Shown piece by piece: positions 1 through 9,008 of a DNA stretch of 64,000 bases (within the stretch, counting starts at the first letter, position 1; every line of letters begins with the position of its first letter). Where the stretch lies: the NCBI RefSeq assembly GCF_051954575.1, contig NZ_JBQCHP010000085.1, forward strand, positions 62,001 to 126,000, given 5' to 3'. A program made the translations under genes and the position numbers. This DNA comes from Dyella_B sp035690825. GTDB lineage: Bacteria; Pseudomonadota; Gammaproteobacteria; Xanthomonadales; Rhodanobacteraceae. The notes beneath the pieces were generated by a model. It searched no databases, was not told the origin of the DNA, and saw only the letters and a program-made list of their open reading frames with translations.

Positions 1-1828
1 GCAGCGCGTACCACAGAATTTCCCCCCCTTTGTTGTTATCGCCCGGCGAGGCGGCGAGGTAGACGCGATTGAGCGGCTTCCACAACATGCCGGATTTGGC
101 GCCCTTGGCGCTGGGCACGCGCGCCAGTTGCGTGTAGTGGTCGGCGTCGTTCTGCTGGTAGATGCCCAGGTATCCGTCGCCGCCCGGGATATAGATGCGT
201 TTTTGCACGCTGTCGTAGAAAAGGCCGTCGGAGGTCGATGGCGAGTCGAGCGTCGCCACGGTCTTGCCGTTGTCGGTATCGAGCACGATCAGCTTGGCGG
301 GCTTGCGCGTGCCCACGAACAGGCGATGATCCGCCTCGTCCAGGGCCATGCTCAGGTTGGTTTCCGCACCGGTCAGCGGCCAGCTGGCGACCACCTTCAG
401 CGTTTTCTTGTCCACCACGTCGACGCGGTTCTTATCGGCGACGTTGACGAACAGATGGTTGCCGTGCTCCTCCGCGCGCACGGCTTCGACGTGGTCGGAA
501 TCGAAGCGCAGCTTGCGATACACCTTGCCGCTCAGCGGGTCGATCTCGTTGAGGAAGCACTCCTTCATATCGACGTCTTTACCGCCGCTGACGATATAAA
601 GAAGATTGCTGCCCTTGTCGTATTCCATGGAATCGGCGCCCGGTTCCAGAGCGATGTAGCCGAGCACCTTGTAGGTGGCCGCATCGAGGATGCGCGTGCC
701 GCCCTTGCCGCTGTCGGTGACGATCAGCCGATCCTGCGCGGGTAGATACAGAATGGCGTGTGGCGTGCTGAAAGTGTCGGTGATGGTCTTTTCATGCGCG
801 CCGGTGTTGAGGTCGAACACTTCCAGCGTGCCGTGGTCTTCGGCCGCAAGCAGCAATTTGTTGCGCTTGGTGTCGACGCCGAAATGATCGAAATCGCCGG
901 AGTATTCCGGTTTCCACGCGGTGCTGCGGCCGATCAGGGTGGCCGGGGCGGAGGACGCGCTGGCGGCGCCGGAAACCGGTTCCATCAGCTTTTCGAGCGA
1001 GGGAATCTTGGCCGCCATTTCATCGCGGATGGCGTAGCCCTGCTTCTCCAACGCTTTCTGGTCGTCGCCGGGCTTGTACCGGAAAACGACGCCGACTGCG
1101 CCGATGATCCGCTTCTTTGCGTCGAGCTGGCGCGTTTCGACTTCGAAACGGCTGCCGTTCACTTCCAGATTGGGAATGCCGGTCTTGATCGCGCGCAGAT
1201 CGTCTTCATCCGCGGCCTTGCCGATGCGACCGATGCTGGAGCCGACGATCACGTTGGTCTTGCCGCCCGGCGGCGTGGCGTGGATGGCCAGGATGATCAC
1301 TTCCGGATGCGCGGCCATGGTTTCGTCGACCACCTGTTGCGCCAGCGTGTTGGTCGGCGTAGTGGCGTCGTAGCGATAGGGCTGGGTCAGGTTGCCCTGG
1401 TTGGAGATGCGCCGCGCGAGCTGGTCGCGGATCTGCTCGGCCTTCTGCTGCAAGGCCTGCTTGTCGTCGCCGTTCTTGTACGGATAGACGATGCTGAGCG
1501 CGCCGAGCGTGTCGCCGGTGGTATCGAACAGCGGCACTTCCACTTCCAGCCGGTCGCCGGCCTTGTTGACCTCGACCAGCGGCTTGCCGCTGGTGACCAC
1601 GCCCATGTCGTCCGAATCGGCTTTCTTGCCTATGCGGCCGATGTTGGAGGCGATGATCACATTGTCTTTCTGTTTGGGCGGCGTGGCATGGATCGCCATG
1701 ACGATGATGTCAGGGTGCGCCGCCGTGGTTTGATCGACCAGTTCCTGCGCATAGGTTTTGGGGGTGCTCTGTGCGTACAGCGGCAGTGTCACAAGAGCAA
1801 TCGCAACGGCGAGAGCGCGACGAATCAT
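1..1828 (-). CDS. Secreted beta-propeller (YVTN/NHL-type) protein with duplicated N-terminal domain, partial
   Basis: The reading frame is open from an ATG at 1828 to the left edge, so the C-terminus is missing; about 609 residues are visible. Residues 1-20 form a signal peptide ending near LYAQ, so the protein is exported. Residues about 23-142 and 160-275 are two copies of one domain: both contain IHATPP followed by IGRIGK and an acidic AD-DD stretch. From about residue 300 the sequence has repeated blades of the type LLLAAEDHGTLEVFDL and LFVNVADKNRVDVVD, as in YVTN/WD40-like propellers. The N-terminal domains resemble extracytoplasmic PDC/Cache-like sensor folds, but that is inference. Substrate and role are unknown. 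The plus-strand open frames in this stretch are shadows of this gene. Confidence 0.8.
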   Translation of the reverse strand, partial: MIRRALAVAIALVTLPLYAQSTPKTYAQELVDQTTAAHPDIIVMAIHATPPKQKDNVIIASNIGRIGKKADSDDMGVVTSGKPLVEVNKAGDRLEVEVPLFDTTGDTLGALSIVYPYKNGDDKQALQQKAEQIRDQLARRISNQGNLTQPYRYDATTPTNTLAQQVVDETMAAHPEVIILAIHATPPGGKTNVIVGSSIGRIGKAADEDDLRAIKTGIPNLEVNGSRFEVETRQLDAKKRIIGAVGVVFRYKPGDDQKALEKQGYAIRDEMAAKIPSLEKLMEPVSGAASASSAPATLIGRSTAWKPEYSGDFDHFGVDTKRNKLLLAAEDHGTLEVFDLNTGAHEKTITDTFSTPHAILYLPAQDRLIVTDSGKGGTRILDAATYKVLGYIALEPGADSMEYDKGSNLLYIVSGGKDVDMKECFLNEIDPLSGKVYRKLRFDSDHVEAVRAEEHGNHLFVNVADKNRVDVVDKKTLKVVASWPLTGAETNLSMALDEADHRLFVGTRKPAKLIVLDTDNGKTVATLDSPSTSDGLFYDSVQKRIYIPGGDGYLGIYQQNDADHYTQLARVPSAKGAKSGMLWKPLNRVYLAASPGDNNKGGEILWYAL

Positions 1829-2131
1829 GGTGGGTATGTTCCCTGTTGGTTGGCAATGATGGCCGGCTCCTCATCGACGCAGCGCGACCTTGGCGTACAG
1901 ATAGCCCTTTAACCTGACGCGTTCCTGTAAGGCACCTTAAGAATGATTAAGGTTGCATTGCAGCATGGGGAGCGATGTAAACGTTGCCGCATCATGCGGA
2001 TGACATGCGTTTTTGGCGACGCTGGGATTGCATCCCAGCCTACATGGCTTTGCGGCCAGAGCTTGTTTACAACTAAATAGTACATTTATATAATATCTAT
2101 AAATGTACCTCGTCGAAGCAGGAGCGACGAC
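1829..2131. promoter_or_regulatory. Divergent intergenic region before the marR gene
   Basis: This 303-base gap separates two divergent genes. It holds a half copy of the GGTTGGGG palindrome family (2021-2044) and, nearest the MarR gene, an AT-rich block of about 40 bases with a perfect inverted repeat. The drop in GC around 2070-2110 marks the likely promoter of the efflux operon. Confidence 0.5.
2080..2108. promoter_or_regulatory. Palindromic operator, probably for the adjacent MarR protein
   Basis: GTACATTTATA (2080-2090) is perfectly repeated in inverse orientation as TATAAATGTAC (2098-2108), with a 7-base spacer TAATATC. It lies 23 bases upstream of the MarR-family start codon, in the most AT-rich part of the region. 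MarR regulators bind such AT-rich palindromes over their own promoters, so autoregulation of the efflux operon is likely. The symmetry is seen; the protein that binds is inferred. Confidence 0.7.
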
Positions 2132-2623
2132 ATGGCCGACTTCGCCACCACCGAACAACGTCTCGCCGTCACGTGCCGCCGCTACCCGGCGTTTCCGCGC
2201 CGCCCGGCCACCCTGGTGCGCCTGATCAAGCACATTCACAAGCAGCTGCACGACGAGGCCAATCTCACGCTTCGGCCCTACGGCATCAACCATCCGCAAT
2301 ACAACCTGCTGATGATGCTCTACGGCTCGCCCAGCGGTACGATGTCGCCGTCGGAACTGGCCGAAGCGGCGGGGGAGAAGTCCGCCAACATCACGCGCCT
2401 GACCAACGAGTTGTGCGACAAGCGATTGATCGCGCGCCATGCCAGCGCGGACGACCGCCGCAAGATCGAACTGAGCTTGACGCCACAAGGACAGGCCTTG
2501 CTGGACAGTCTGTTGCCGGACATCTGCACGTTGCTGGGAAAGCAGGGACGGCATCTGAAGGTTTCCGAGCAGGTCCAGCTCGAAAAGCTGTTGAAGAAGT
2601 TCCTGAGCGGGTTGGCTGACTGA
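2132..2623 (+). CDS. MarR-family transcriptional regulator
   Basis: The 163-residue protein has the MarR winged-helix layout: a dimerisation helix, then a DNA-binding core around residues 60-115 (SPSELAEAAGEKSANITRL recognition region) and the wing motif ASADDRRKIELSLTPQG, which is the classic D-R-R-x-x-x-L-x-L-T signature. It is the first gene of a probable five-gene efflux operon and ends 13 bases before the FUSC transporter. By analogy with EmrR and similar regulators it probably represses the pump until an aromatic or phenolic ligand binds. The palindrome at 2080-2108 is its likely operator. The ATG at 2132 follows AGGAGCGACGAC, an acceptable ribosome binding site. Confidence 0.9.
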   Translation: MADFATTEQRLAVTCRRYPAFPRRPATLVRLIKHIHKQLHDEANLTLRPYGINHPQYNLLMMLYGSPSGTMSPSELAEAAGEKSANITRLTNELCDKRLIARHASADDRRKIELSLTPQGQALLDSLLPDICTLLGKQGRHLKVSEQVQLEKLLKKFLSGLAD

Positions 2624-2636
2624 GGCGAGCGCCGTC

Positions 2637-4760
2637 ATGTCCGTAACCGAAGTCCAGGCACCCTCGTCCACCCGCGAAGCCATCATGGCGAGCCTGCGCG
2701 GGGAAACGGCTACCTGGCTGTTCGTGGCCAAGTCGCTGCTGGCCTTCTATCTCACCGGTTGGCTGGCGATGCGCCTGGCGCTGCCGCAGCCTTCCACGGC
2801 AGTGCTCACCACCATCATCGTTGCCAACCGGCAGACTGGCATGGTACTGGCCAAGAGTTTCTATCGTGCCATCGGTACGCTGGTCGGCGCGCTGGCGGGG
2901 TTCCTGATCGTGGCGTTCTTTCCGCAGGAGCGCGTGCTGTTCCTTTCAGTGCTGTCGCTGTGGATCGGCGTGTGCGCCGGCGGCGCCACGCTGTATCGCA
3001 ATTTCAAATCCTATGCGTTCGTGCTGGCTGGCTACACGGCGGCGATCGTCGCCTTGCCGGCGATCAACAGCCCGCTGGAAGTGTTCGATTCGGCGATCTG
3101 GCGCCTGAGCGAAGTGCTGCTGGGCTTGATTGTCTCCGGTGTGGTGAGCGACCTGGTGTTTCCCAGCCGCATCCGTGACGACCTGCGTCGGCTATGCCGC
3201 GCCCAGTTCGCCAACTTCATCGATTTCGTGCAGCGTGCGATGTGCGGAAAGGTGGCGCGCGCCGATATAGAGAACGCGCACCTGCGCTTCGTGCGTGACG
3301 CGGTCGCGGTGGAAGACCTGCGCAGTTCGGTGATCTTCGAAGATCCGGAAGCGCGTGCGCGCAGTGGCCATATGCTGCTGCTCAATCAACGCTTCATGGC
3401 CGCCTCCACCACGCTGCAGACGCTACACCATCTGATCAACCGCCTGAAGCGCCGCGGGCATGAGGCCGCCGCCGGCGCGCTGATCGACCTGTACCGACCG
3501 TTGGCCGACGCGCTCGATGCGCCGATCGAAGCGGGCGCCGCGGCGCGCGTGCTGCTGCCGCGGATGGAGCACGCACGGCTGGCGATCAAGGCGCGCAAGG
3601 CGATGCTGCGCGCTGACATGGATTCCGCCTACGATATGCTCGATTTCGACACTGGCGCCACCCTGGTCGATCGCTTCGTCGACGAGCTCTGTGGCTATAT
3701 CGAAACGGCCTCGGAGCTGCAGGCGCCGCGGCTTGCCGGCACGGTGACCGAGCGCGTGCGCTTCGAGCGCGGCAACGATTATTTCGGTGCCGCGCTGGCG
3801 ATGCTGCGCACCTCGCTGGTCATGGGCGCGTTGAGCCTGTTCTGGATCGGCTCCGCGTGGCCATCGGGTGGGTCGGCGATGTTGCTGGCTACGGTATTCG
3901 CCGGCCTGTTCGCCGCCGCGCCCAATCCCAGCCAATGGGTGCAGCAGACTTCCATGGGCTTTTTCATCGGTATGTGCGCAAGCTTCGTCTGCCAGTTCTT
4001 CGTGCTGCCGCTGATGGACAGCTTCGGCTTGCTGGTGGCCGGCTCTGCGCCGTTCCTGATGATCGGCCTGGCGATGATGGCATGGCCTACCACGGCGCGC
4101 ATCGGCGTGGGTTACTGCATGGGTTTTACCTTGACCCTCGCGATGCGCAACGACATGCATTACGACGTGGTTTTTTTCTGGAACGACACGCTGGCCCAAT
4201 TGATAGGGCTGGCCGCCACCGCCGTAGCCTTCGTGCTGTTGCCGTCTGCCATCGGCAGCCCATGGTTGCGCACGCGCCAGCTGGAGCGTTTGCGCCGCCA
4301 GGTGCGGCTGGCCGCCACCGCACCATTGCCGGGTTTGCGCGCGCGGTTCGAAAGCGTCAATCACGATCTGTTCGGCCAGATCGTGGCGCAGACCGAGCGC
4401 GGCAGCCAGGCCTCGCGCAGCCTGTTGGCGTGGGCGCTGTCCGTGCACGAAGTGGGGCGCACCCTGATCGAGCTGCGCGACGACATGGCCGGCCGCCGCC
4501 TGCCCGAGGACGCGCGCGAAGCGATCGAACGCACCATCGACACGATCGCGCAGCTTTTCGACTATCCGCACGCCGATACCTACGCGCAGGCGCGCAGCGC
4601 GCTTGCCGCCACCACTGCGATGATCGAAGGCGACGAAGCCATGGCGCCGCTGCTGAGTCATCTGCACGTGTTGCGCCTGGCCATGCTGGACGAACAATCC
4701 GTGCTCGGTGCTTACATGCAAGCCCATCCCGCCGCACCAGGAGTTGCCCATGCCACGTGA
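2637..4760 (+). CDS. FUSC-family inner-membrane transporter (AaeB-like aromatic acid efflux)
   Basis: This 707-residue protein belongs to the fusaric acid resistance (FUSC)/AaeB family. It shows the expected duplicated plan: hydrophobic helices around residues 28-175, a soluble middle part to about 380, a second set of helices around 385-535, and a cytoplasmic C-terminal tail. Family members export p-hydroxybenzoate, fusaric acid or related aromatic acids as the inner-membrane part of a tripartite pump. The partners follow directly: a DUF1656 small protein that overlaps its last 11 bases, an HlyD periplasmic adaptor, and a NodT-type outer-membrane factor. The substrate is inferred from the family only. 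Confidence 0.88.
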   Translation: MSVTEVQAPSSTREAIMASLRGETATWLFVAKSLLAFYLTGWLAMRLALPQPSTAVLTTIIVANRQTGMVLAKSFYRAIGTLVGALAGFLIVAFFPQERVLFLSVLSLWIGVCAGGATLYRNFKSYAFVLAGYTAAIVALPAINSPLEVFDSAIWRLSEVLLGLIVSGVVSDLVFPSRIRDDLRRLCRAQFANFIDFVQRAMCGKVARADIENAHLRFVRDAVAVEDLRSSVIFEDPEARARSGHMLLLNQRFMAASTTLQTLHHLINRLKRRGHEAAAGALIDLYRPLADALDAPIEAGAAARVLLPRMEHARLAIKARKAMLRADMDSAYDMLDFDTGATLVDRFVDELCGYIETASELQAPRLAGTVTERVRFERGNDYFGAALAMLRTSLVMGALSLFWIGSAWPSGGSAMLLATVFAGLFAAAPNPSQWVQQTSMGFFIGMCASFVCQFFVLPLMDSFGLLVAGSAPFLMIGLAMMAWPTTARIGVGYCMGFTLTLAMRNDMHYDVVFFWNDTLAQLIGLAATAVAFVLLPSAIGSPWLRTRQLERLRRQVRLAATAPLPGLRARFESVNHDLFGQIVAQTERGSQASRSLLAWALSVHEVGRTLIELRDDMAGRRLPEDAREAIERTIDTIAQLFDYPHADTYAQARSALAATTAMIEGDEAMAPLLSHLHVLRLAMLDEQSVLGAYMQAHPAAPGVAHAT

Positions 4761-4947
4761 AATCGCCATCGGTGGTGCATTGATTCCCGCGTTGCTGATC
4801 TGGTTCCTGCTCGCCGCGGCGCTGTTGCTGTTGTTCGACTGGGTGGTCGGCCGCTACGGCATGTACCGCTACGTGTGGCATCCAGCACTGTTGCGCATGG
4901 CGTTTTTCGTGTGCGTTTTCGGCGGCCTCGCCTTGTTGACCCTCTAA
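4750..4947 (+). CDS. DUF1656 small membrane protein (AaeX-like)
   Basis: This 65-residue protein has two hydrophobic segments (about residues 8-30 and 45-63) separated by a short polar loop, which is the standard DUF1656/AaeX pattern. DUF1656 genes almost always sit between a FUSC transporter and an HlyD adaptor, as here. The ATG at 4750 was chosen over the in-frame ATG at 4708 because CAGGAG lies at 4738-4743 with proper spacing; this start overlaps the transporter gene by 11 bases, indicating coupled translation. Its exact role in the pump is not established. Confidence 0.85.
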   Translation: MPREIAIGGALIPALLIWFLLAAALLLLFDWVVGRYGMYRYVWHPALLRMAFFVCVFGGLALLTL

Positions 4948-4972
4948 GCAGGGCAAGCTCCTTCATACACTT

Positions 4973-5995
4973 ATGAAAAACACTCTCTACATCCGCATCG
5001 CCATCACCGCCGTCTTCGTGCTGCTTGCCGTGATCATCGGCTATGGCATGTGGCGGCACTACATGTACTCGCCTTGGACCCGCGACGGACGCATCCGCGC
5101 CAACGTAGTGCGCATCGCGCCGGATGTCTCCGGCCTGGTGACCGCGGTCAACGTGGTCGACAACCAACCAGTGAAGAAAGGCGAGGTGTTGTTCGTGATC
5201 GACCGCGCCCGCTACGCCGACGCGGTGGAACAGGCCAAGGCGAATCTCGCCGCCGCGCAGGCAGCCGTAACGGCCGCGCAGGCGAACATCGATGCGGCCA
5301 AGGCGGGCACCACGCAAGCTCAAGCCAATTCCGCCATGTACGAAGCGCAATCCAGGCGCCGCCAGGGCTTGAAGGACGTGATCTCCAGCGAAGACCTGGC
5401 CAACGCCCGTGCCACCGCCGACGCCGCGCGCGCCACCTGGGACAAGGCGCGCGCTGGCGTCGAACAGGCCACGGCGGCACAGCAGCAGGCGCAAGCTTCG
5501 GTGAAGCAGGCGCAGGCCGCGCTGGCGACGGCGGAACTCAACCTGCAACGCACCGAAGTTCGCTCGCCGGTCGACGGCTATGTCACCAACCTTTTGGTGC
5601 GCGTGGGCGACTACGCCAGTGCCGGCGCGCCGCGGCTGGCATTGATCGACAGCCGCTCGTTCTGGGTGGACGGCTATTTCGAGGAAACCAAGCTGCCGCA
5701 TCTGCGCATCGGCGATCCGGTAGATATCCGGCTAATGAGCGGTGGCGTGCATCTGCGCGGCACGGTGGAGGGCGTGGCGCGCGGTATCGCCGGCGCTGTC
5801 GATCCCACGGGCGCGGATCTCCTGGCCAACATCAATCCCACCTTCAACTGGGTGCGCCTGGCGCAGCGCGTGCCGGTGCGCGTAAGCATCGATACCGAGC
5901 ACATGCCGGCCGGCACGGTGCTGGTAGCAGGGCAGACGGCGACCTTGATCGTGCATCCGGGCGGGCACGGCGATGCGCTGGCGCAACGTCAGTGA
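4973..5995 (+). CDS. HlyD-family periplasmic adaptor (AaeA/EmrA-like)
   Basis: This 340-residue membrane-fusion protein has one N-terminal membrane anchor (residues about 7-28), the YSPWTRDGRI motif typical of AaeA/EmrA-type adaptors, and a lipoyl-like half-motif (PDVSGLVTAVNVVDNQPVKK). An Ala/Gln-rich alpha-helical hairpin follows at roughly residues 80-180, then the second lipoyl half (RSPVDGYV) and a beta-barrel part (YFEETKLPHLRIGDPVDI). It bridges the FUSC transporter and the outer-membrane factor encoded on either side. The gene starts 25 bases after the DUF1656 stop, in the same operon. Confidence 0.92.
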   Translation: MKNTLYIRIAITAVFVLLAVIIGYGMWRHYMYSPWTRDGRIRANVVRIAPDVSGLVTAVNVVDNQPVKKGEVLFVIDRARYADAVEQAKANLAAAQAAVTAAQANIDAAKAGTTQAQANSAMYEAQSRRRQGLKDVISSEDLANARATADAARATWDKARAGVEQATAAQQQAQASVKQAQAALATAELNLQRTEVRSPVDGYVTNLLVRVGDYASAGAPRLALIDSRSFWVDGYFEETKLPHLRIGDPVDIRLMSGGVHLRGTVEGVARGIAGAVDPTGADLLANINPTFNWVRLAQRVPVRVSIDTEHMPAGTVLVAGQTATLIVHPGGHGDALAQRQ

Positions 5996-6002
5996 GCGTG
6001 CC

Positions 6003-7454
6003 ATGCAATTGAACATGTCTTCTCGTTTTCGCATCGCCTGCGTGTTTGCGTTCGGCACCGTACTCGCCGGCTGCGCCACGCCGGGAGGTTTGCATCCCAC
6101 CGGCAAAACGCTGGACGCGGGCAGCCTCAAGAGCGAACAGAGTTTCGTCAACGTGCCGCTGAGCCCCACCGCATGGCCGGCGCAAGACTGGTGGAAGGGC
6201 TTTGGCGATCCACAACTTGGCGCGTTGATCGACGAAGCGCTGAACAACAATCCAGGCCTGGCCGAGGCCGAAGCGCGCGCGAAGCAGGCGCAGGCGATTG
6301 TCGATACGGCCTACGCGGCGCGTCTGCCGCAGGCGAGCTTGGAAGCGGGCGTAGAAGGCAGCCGCCTGTCCTTGAAGGACCCGATCTATCCGCCGTATGT
6401 GCTGGGCCATTTCGCCTGGGGCAAAGCCGTGTCGGCCAATTTCTCCTGGGATATCGACCTGTGGGGCGGCAGGCGCGATGCGTGGGAAGCGGCGCTCGGG
6501 CGTAGCCGCGCGGCGGATGTCGAGGCTTATGCGGCGCGCATCCAGCTTTCCGTCAACGTGGCGCGCGCGTACGTAGCGCTGGGCTACGCCTTTGCGCAAA
6601 AAGATGTTGCCGAAGGCGAATGGCAGCGCGCCTCGCAAACGCTTGGCTTCACCCGGCGCCTGGTGCAGGGTGGTTTGGGTACGCCGCAGCAGGAAGCCTT
6701 TGCCGACTCGCAAGTCGCCAGCGCGGAACAGCAAAAGACCCAAGCCGATCGTGCCATCGACGCCGCACGCAGCAGTCTTTCCGTGTTGCTCGGGCAGGGG
6801 CCGGATCGTGGCCTGAGTATCGCGCGTCCGCATCTGCTCGATCCGGGCCTGATCGCGGTGCCCGATACGCTGCAGGTGGACCTGATCGGCCGTCGCGCCG
6901 ACCTGGTGGCCGCACGCTGGCAGGTCGAAGCCGCCGCCAAGGACATCAAGGCCGCCAAGACGCAGTTTCTGCCCAATATCAGTTTGAGCGCGATGGCCGG
7001 CCTGGTCGCGGTTGGCGGCAGCACCAACGTATTCCAGTTGCCGGCGCGCACGTATTCGGCGGGACCCGCGCTGAGCCTGCCGATCTTCGACGGCGGCCGC
7101 CTGCGCGCCCATCTCGCCGGCGCCGATGCGCGCTACGACGAAGCCGTCGCGCGCTACAACAGCTTGCTGATCGGCGCGGTGAACGAGGTTTCCGACCTGG
7201 TGTCGGCGCTGGCCTCGATACGCACGCAGATCACGCTCGAGCAACGCGCCAAGCAGGACGCGCAGAAGAGCTGGAACGATGCGATGTCCGCCTACAAAGG
7301 AGGCGTGAGCGGTCCGCTGACCCCGCTGGCGAGCCGCCAGCAACTGCTGCTGGTCGATCAGCGTCTGGCGGCGCTGCAGAGCCAGCAGGCAGATCTGTCG
7401 ATCCGATTGATCAATGCGTTGGGCGGCGGTTACCGCACGCACATGAAGCGATAA
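6003..7454 (+). CDS. NodT-family outer-membrane efflux lipoprotein
   Basis: This outer-membrane factor of the RND/FUSC efflux type (OprM/NodT family) is about 483 residues long from this start. A signal sequence ends in the lipobox LAGC, giving a lipid-anchored Cys near residue 20. The mature part has the family's paired repeats, including WWKGFGDPQL near the N-terminus and the SLPIFDGGRLRAHL motif in the second half. An upstream in-frame ATG at 5973 would overlap the adaptor gene by 23 bases; the ATG at 6003 gives a better signal peptide. It completes the tripartite pump and is the last gene of the operon; a palindromic repeat follows immediately. Confidence 0.9.
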   Translation: MQLNMSSRFRIACVFAFGTVLAGCATPGGLHPTGKTLDAGSLKSEQSFVNVPLSPTAWPAQDWWKGFGDPQLGALIDEALNNNPGLAEAEARAKQAQAIVDTAYAARLPQASLEAGVEGSRLSLKDPIYPPYVLGHFAWGKAVSANFSWDIDLWGGRRDAWEAALGRSRAADVEAYAARIQLSVNVARAYVALGYAFAQKDVAEGEWQRASQTLGFTRRLVQGGLGTPQQEAFADSQVASAEQQKTQADRAIDAARSSLSVLLGQGPDRGLSIARPHLLDPGLIAVPDTLQVDLIGRRADLVAARWQVEAAAKDIKAAKTQFLPNISLSAMAGLVAVGGSTNVFQLPARTYSAGPALSLPIFDGGRLRAHLAGADARYDEAVARYNSLLIGAVNEVSDLVSALASIRTQITLEQRAKQDAQKSWNDAMSAYKGGVSGPLTPLASRQQLLLVDQRLAALQSQQADLSIRLINALGGGYRTHMKR

Positions 7455-7455
7455 A

Positions 7456-7530
7456 CGTAGGTTGGGGTGCCAACCCCAACATCGTCATATTCATGCATCG
7501 CGATGTTGGGGTTTGCACCCCAACCTACGT
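7456..7530. repeat. Palindromic element, GGTTGGGG family, copy 1
   Basis: Both ends carry the inverted sequence CGTAGGTTGGGGTGC / GCACCCCAACCTACG, and each end is itself partly palindromic. About 30 bases containing an ATGCATCGCGATG-like core lie between. It begins two bases after the stop of the efflux gene and sits between convergent genes. The same unit recurs at 16287-16358, 24839-24913 and 35212-35285. Confidence 0.85.
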
Positions 7531-7567
7531 AATGATCCCCTGCAACGGAAGAGGGATCCGGAACTCC

Positions 7568-8992
7568 TCAAAACTTATAAAACGCACTCACATTCACCTG
7601 ATTCCCACTGGTCGTCACCCGATTCACGCCATTGGACGTGGAATTGAGAATCGCGTGGATCCACTCCAGCGCAAACGAGTAATCGCCCACGCTGTACTGC
7701 ACGTTCGCGGCCACCTGGCGATCCTTCAGCAAGCCGGTGGCGCCGTGGTTGAGCCAGCGCATCACATCATTGCTGTTGGGTTTGCTGAAGGCGTAAAACA
7801 CGTTCGCGCTCCAGTTCGGGGTGAACTTGTAGCCGCCCATCACATAGGCGCCGGTGTCCTTGATGTCGCCGAATTGCGAGAGGTCGCCGAAGATCTGGCC
7901 GATGCCGCGGCCGGTGTAGGCCACGCTCCGCAACACCCATTGGCCGGGCGTCCATTGACCGCCGACTTCGAAGGCTTCGCTGGCGAACTGGCGCTTGACC
8001 GGTGTCGCTTCGGTGCCGCCCACGCCGGCCAGGTTGATCTGGCTCCAGTGCGCGGCGGCGAACAACAGCCATTCCTTCGGTTGTTCCACGTGCAGCCTGG
8101 CTTCGATCTGCGGACGGAAACCGGCGTTGCCTGCGCTTAGATAGTTCACCGGCGAGCCCGGACCATTCCAGGTGCCTTCGAATGCGCCGACATCCAAACG
8201 CCATTGCGGCCCGGTCGAGCCGTGGTTGAGCGCCTGCGAGAACACGATGCCCGGGAAACGCCAACCGATGATGCCGCTGCCGTAACCGAGCGGGAAGGCG
8301 ATATGGCTGAGCGAATTGGGCAGGTCGTCCAGCGGGAACATCAGATCCCATTGCTGGCCGATCTTGAACGAACTGCCGGTCAGCGGGTTTTCCAGCACCA
8401 TGTAGGCCTGGCGCAGGCGTGGCAGCGGCTGCTCTTGCGAGTACGGTCCGGTGCCGTTGTTGCCGCCGAAGAAATCCATTTCCAGGTGTCCGCCGCCGAC
8501 CCAGTCGCCGGCCACCTTGGCGCCAGTGAAATCCAGCCAGAAGCGCGTGTTGCGAACGTCCACGCCGCTGAGCGTGCCCTTGGTGCCCGGAATCGGATAC
8601 TCGGCGTTCTGGCCATTGCCGAAGGTGAAGCTCTTGCTCTGCGAGAACGCCGTCGCATCGATAAAGCCATGCAGCGTCACCGCCACACCCGGCGCGCTGC
8701 TGAAGGTCGGTGCCTGCTTCTGCACCGCTGCCACAGTAGTTTGCACCTGGGCTTGCGCCTGCTGGGTCTGCTGGATCTGCGTCTGCTGCTGCGTTTGCTG
8801 GTTCTGCAGCTGGCTCAAGGCCTCGTGCAGTTGCTGCAGATCCTGCTGCTGCTGGTTGAGCTGTTGCTGCTGCTTTTCGACCAGCGCTTTGAGTGCCTTG
8901 ATCTCCTTGTCGCGGCTGCTTTGCGCAAAGGCGGGCGCGGTTGCGGCCAGGCCCACTGCCGCAAGCGCCATAAACAGGGCATGTCGTTTCAT
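7568..8992 (-). CDS. DcaP-like outer-membrane porin
   Basis: This 474-residue protein has a signal peptide (cleavage after APAFA) and then a Gln-rich coiled coil of about 50 residues (KQQQQLNQQQQDLQQL, continuing with Q-T repeats). A beta-barrel with alternating pattern follows and ends in a terminal Phe (AFYKF), the outer-membrane insertion signal. The trimerising coiled coil plus barrel is characteristic of DcaP-like porins, which admit small dicarboxylic and related acids. ATG 8992 has AGGAGG just upstream. It lies 16 bases after the acetate permease gene and is probably co-transcribed with it, so the two may form an outer and inner route for carboxylates. Confidence 0.85.
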   Translation of the reverse strand: MKRHALFMALAAVGLAATAPAFAQSSRDKEIKALKALVEKQQQQLNQQQQDLQQLHEALSQLQNQQTQQQTQIQQTQQAQAQVQTTVAAVQKQAPTFSSAPGVAVTLHGFIDATAFSQSKSFTFGNGQNAEYPIPGTKGTLSGVDVRNTRFWLDFTGAKVAGDWVGGGHLEMDFFGGNNGTGPYSQEQPLPRLRQAYMVLENPLTGSSFKIGQQWDLMFPLDDLPNSLSHIAFPLGYGSGIIGWRFPGIVFSQALNHGSTGPQWRLDVGAFEGTWNGPGSPVNYLSAGNAGFRPQIEARLHVEQPKEWLLFAAAHWSQINLAGVGGTEATPVKRQFASEAFEVGGQWTPGQWVLRSVAYTGRGIGQIFGDLSQFGDIKDTGAYVMGGYKFTPNWSANVFYAFSKPNSNDVMRWLNHGATGLLKDRQVAANVQYSVGDYSFALEWIHAILNSTSNGVNRVTTSGNQVNVSAFYKF

Positions 8993-9008
8993 GGGTGGCT
9001 CCTCCTCG

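Noticed and set aside
128..1912. Several long plus-strand open frames in the first 1.9 kb
   Set aside because: They are antisense shadows of the minus-strand beta-propeller gene, which has a signal peptide and domain repeats and runs off the left edge.
1937..2731. Long minus-strand frame over the MarR gene
   Set aside because: It is antisense to a clear MarR gene, low in complexity and without any recognisable domain.
3423..4769. 448-residue minus-strand frame within the FUSC gene
   Set aside because: It is His/Gln/Arg-rich shadow sequence typical of the antisense of GC-rich genes; the FUSC reading is strongly supported.
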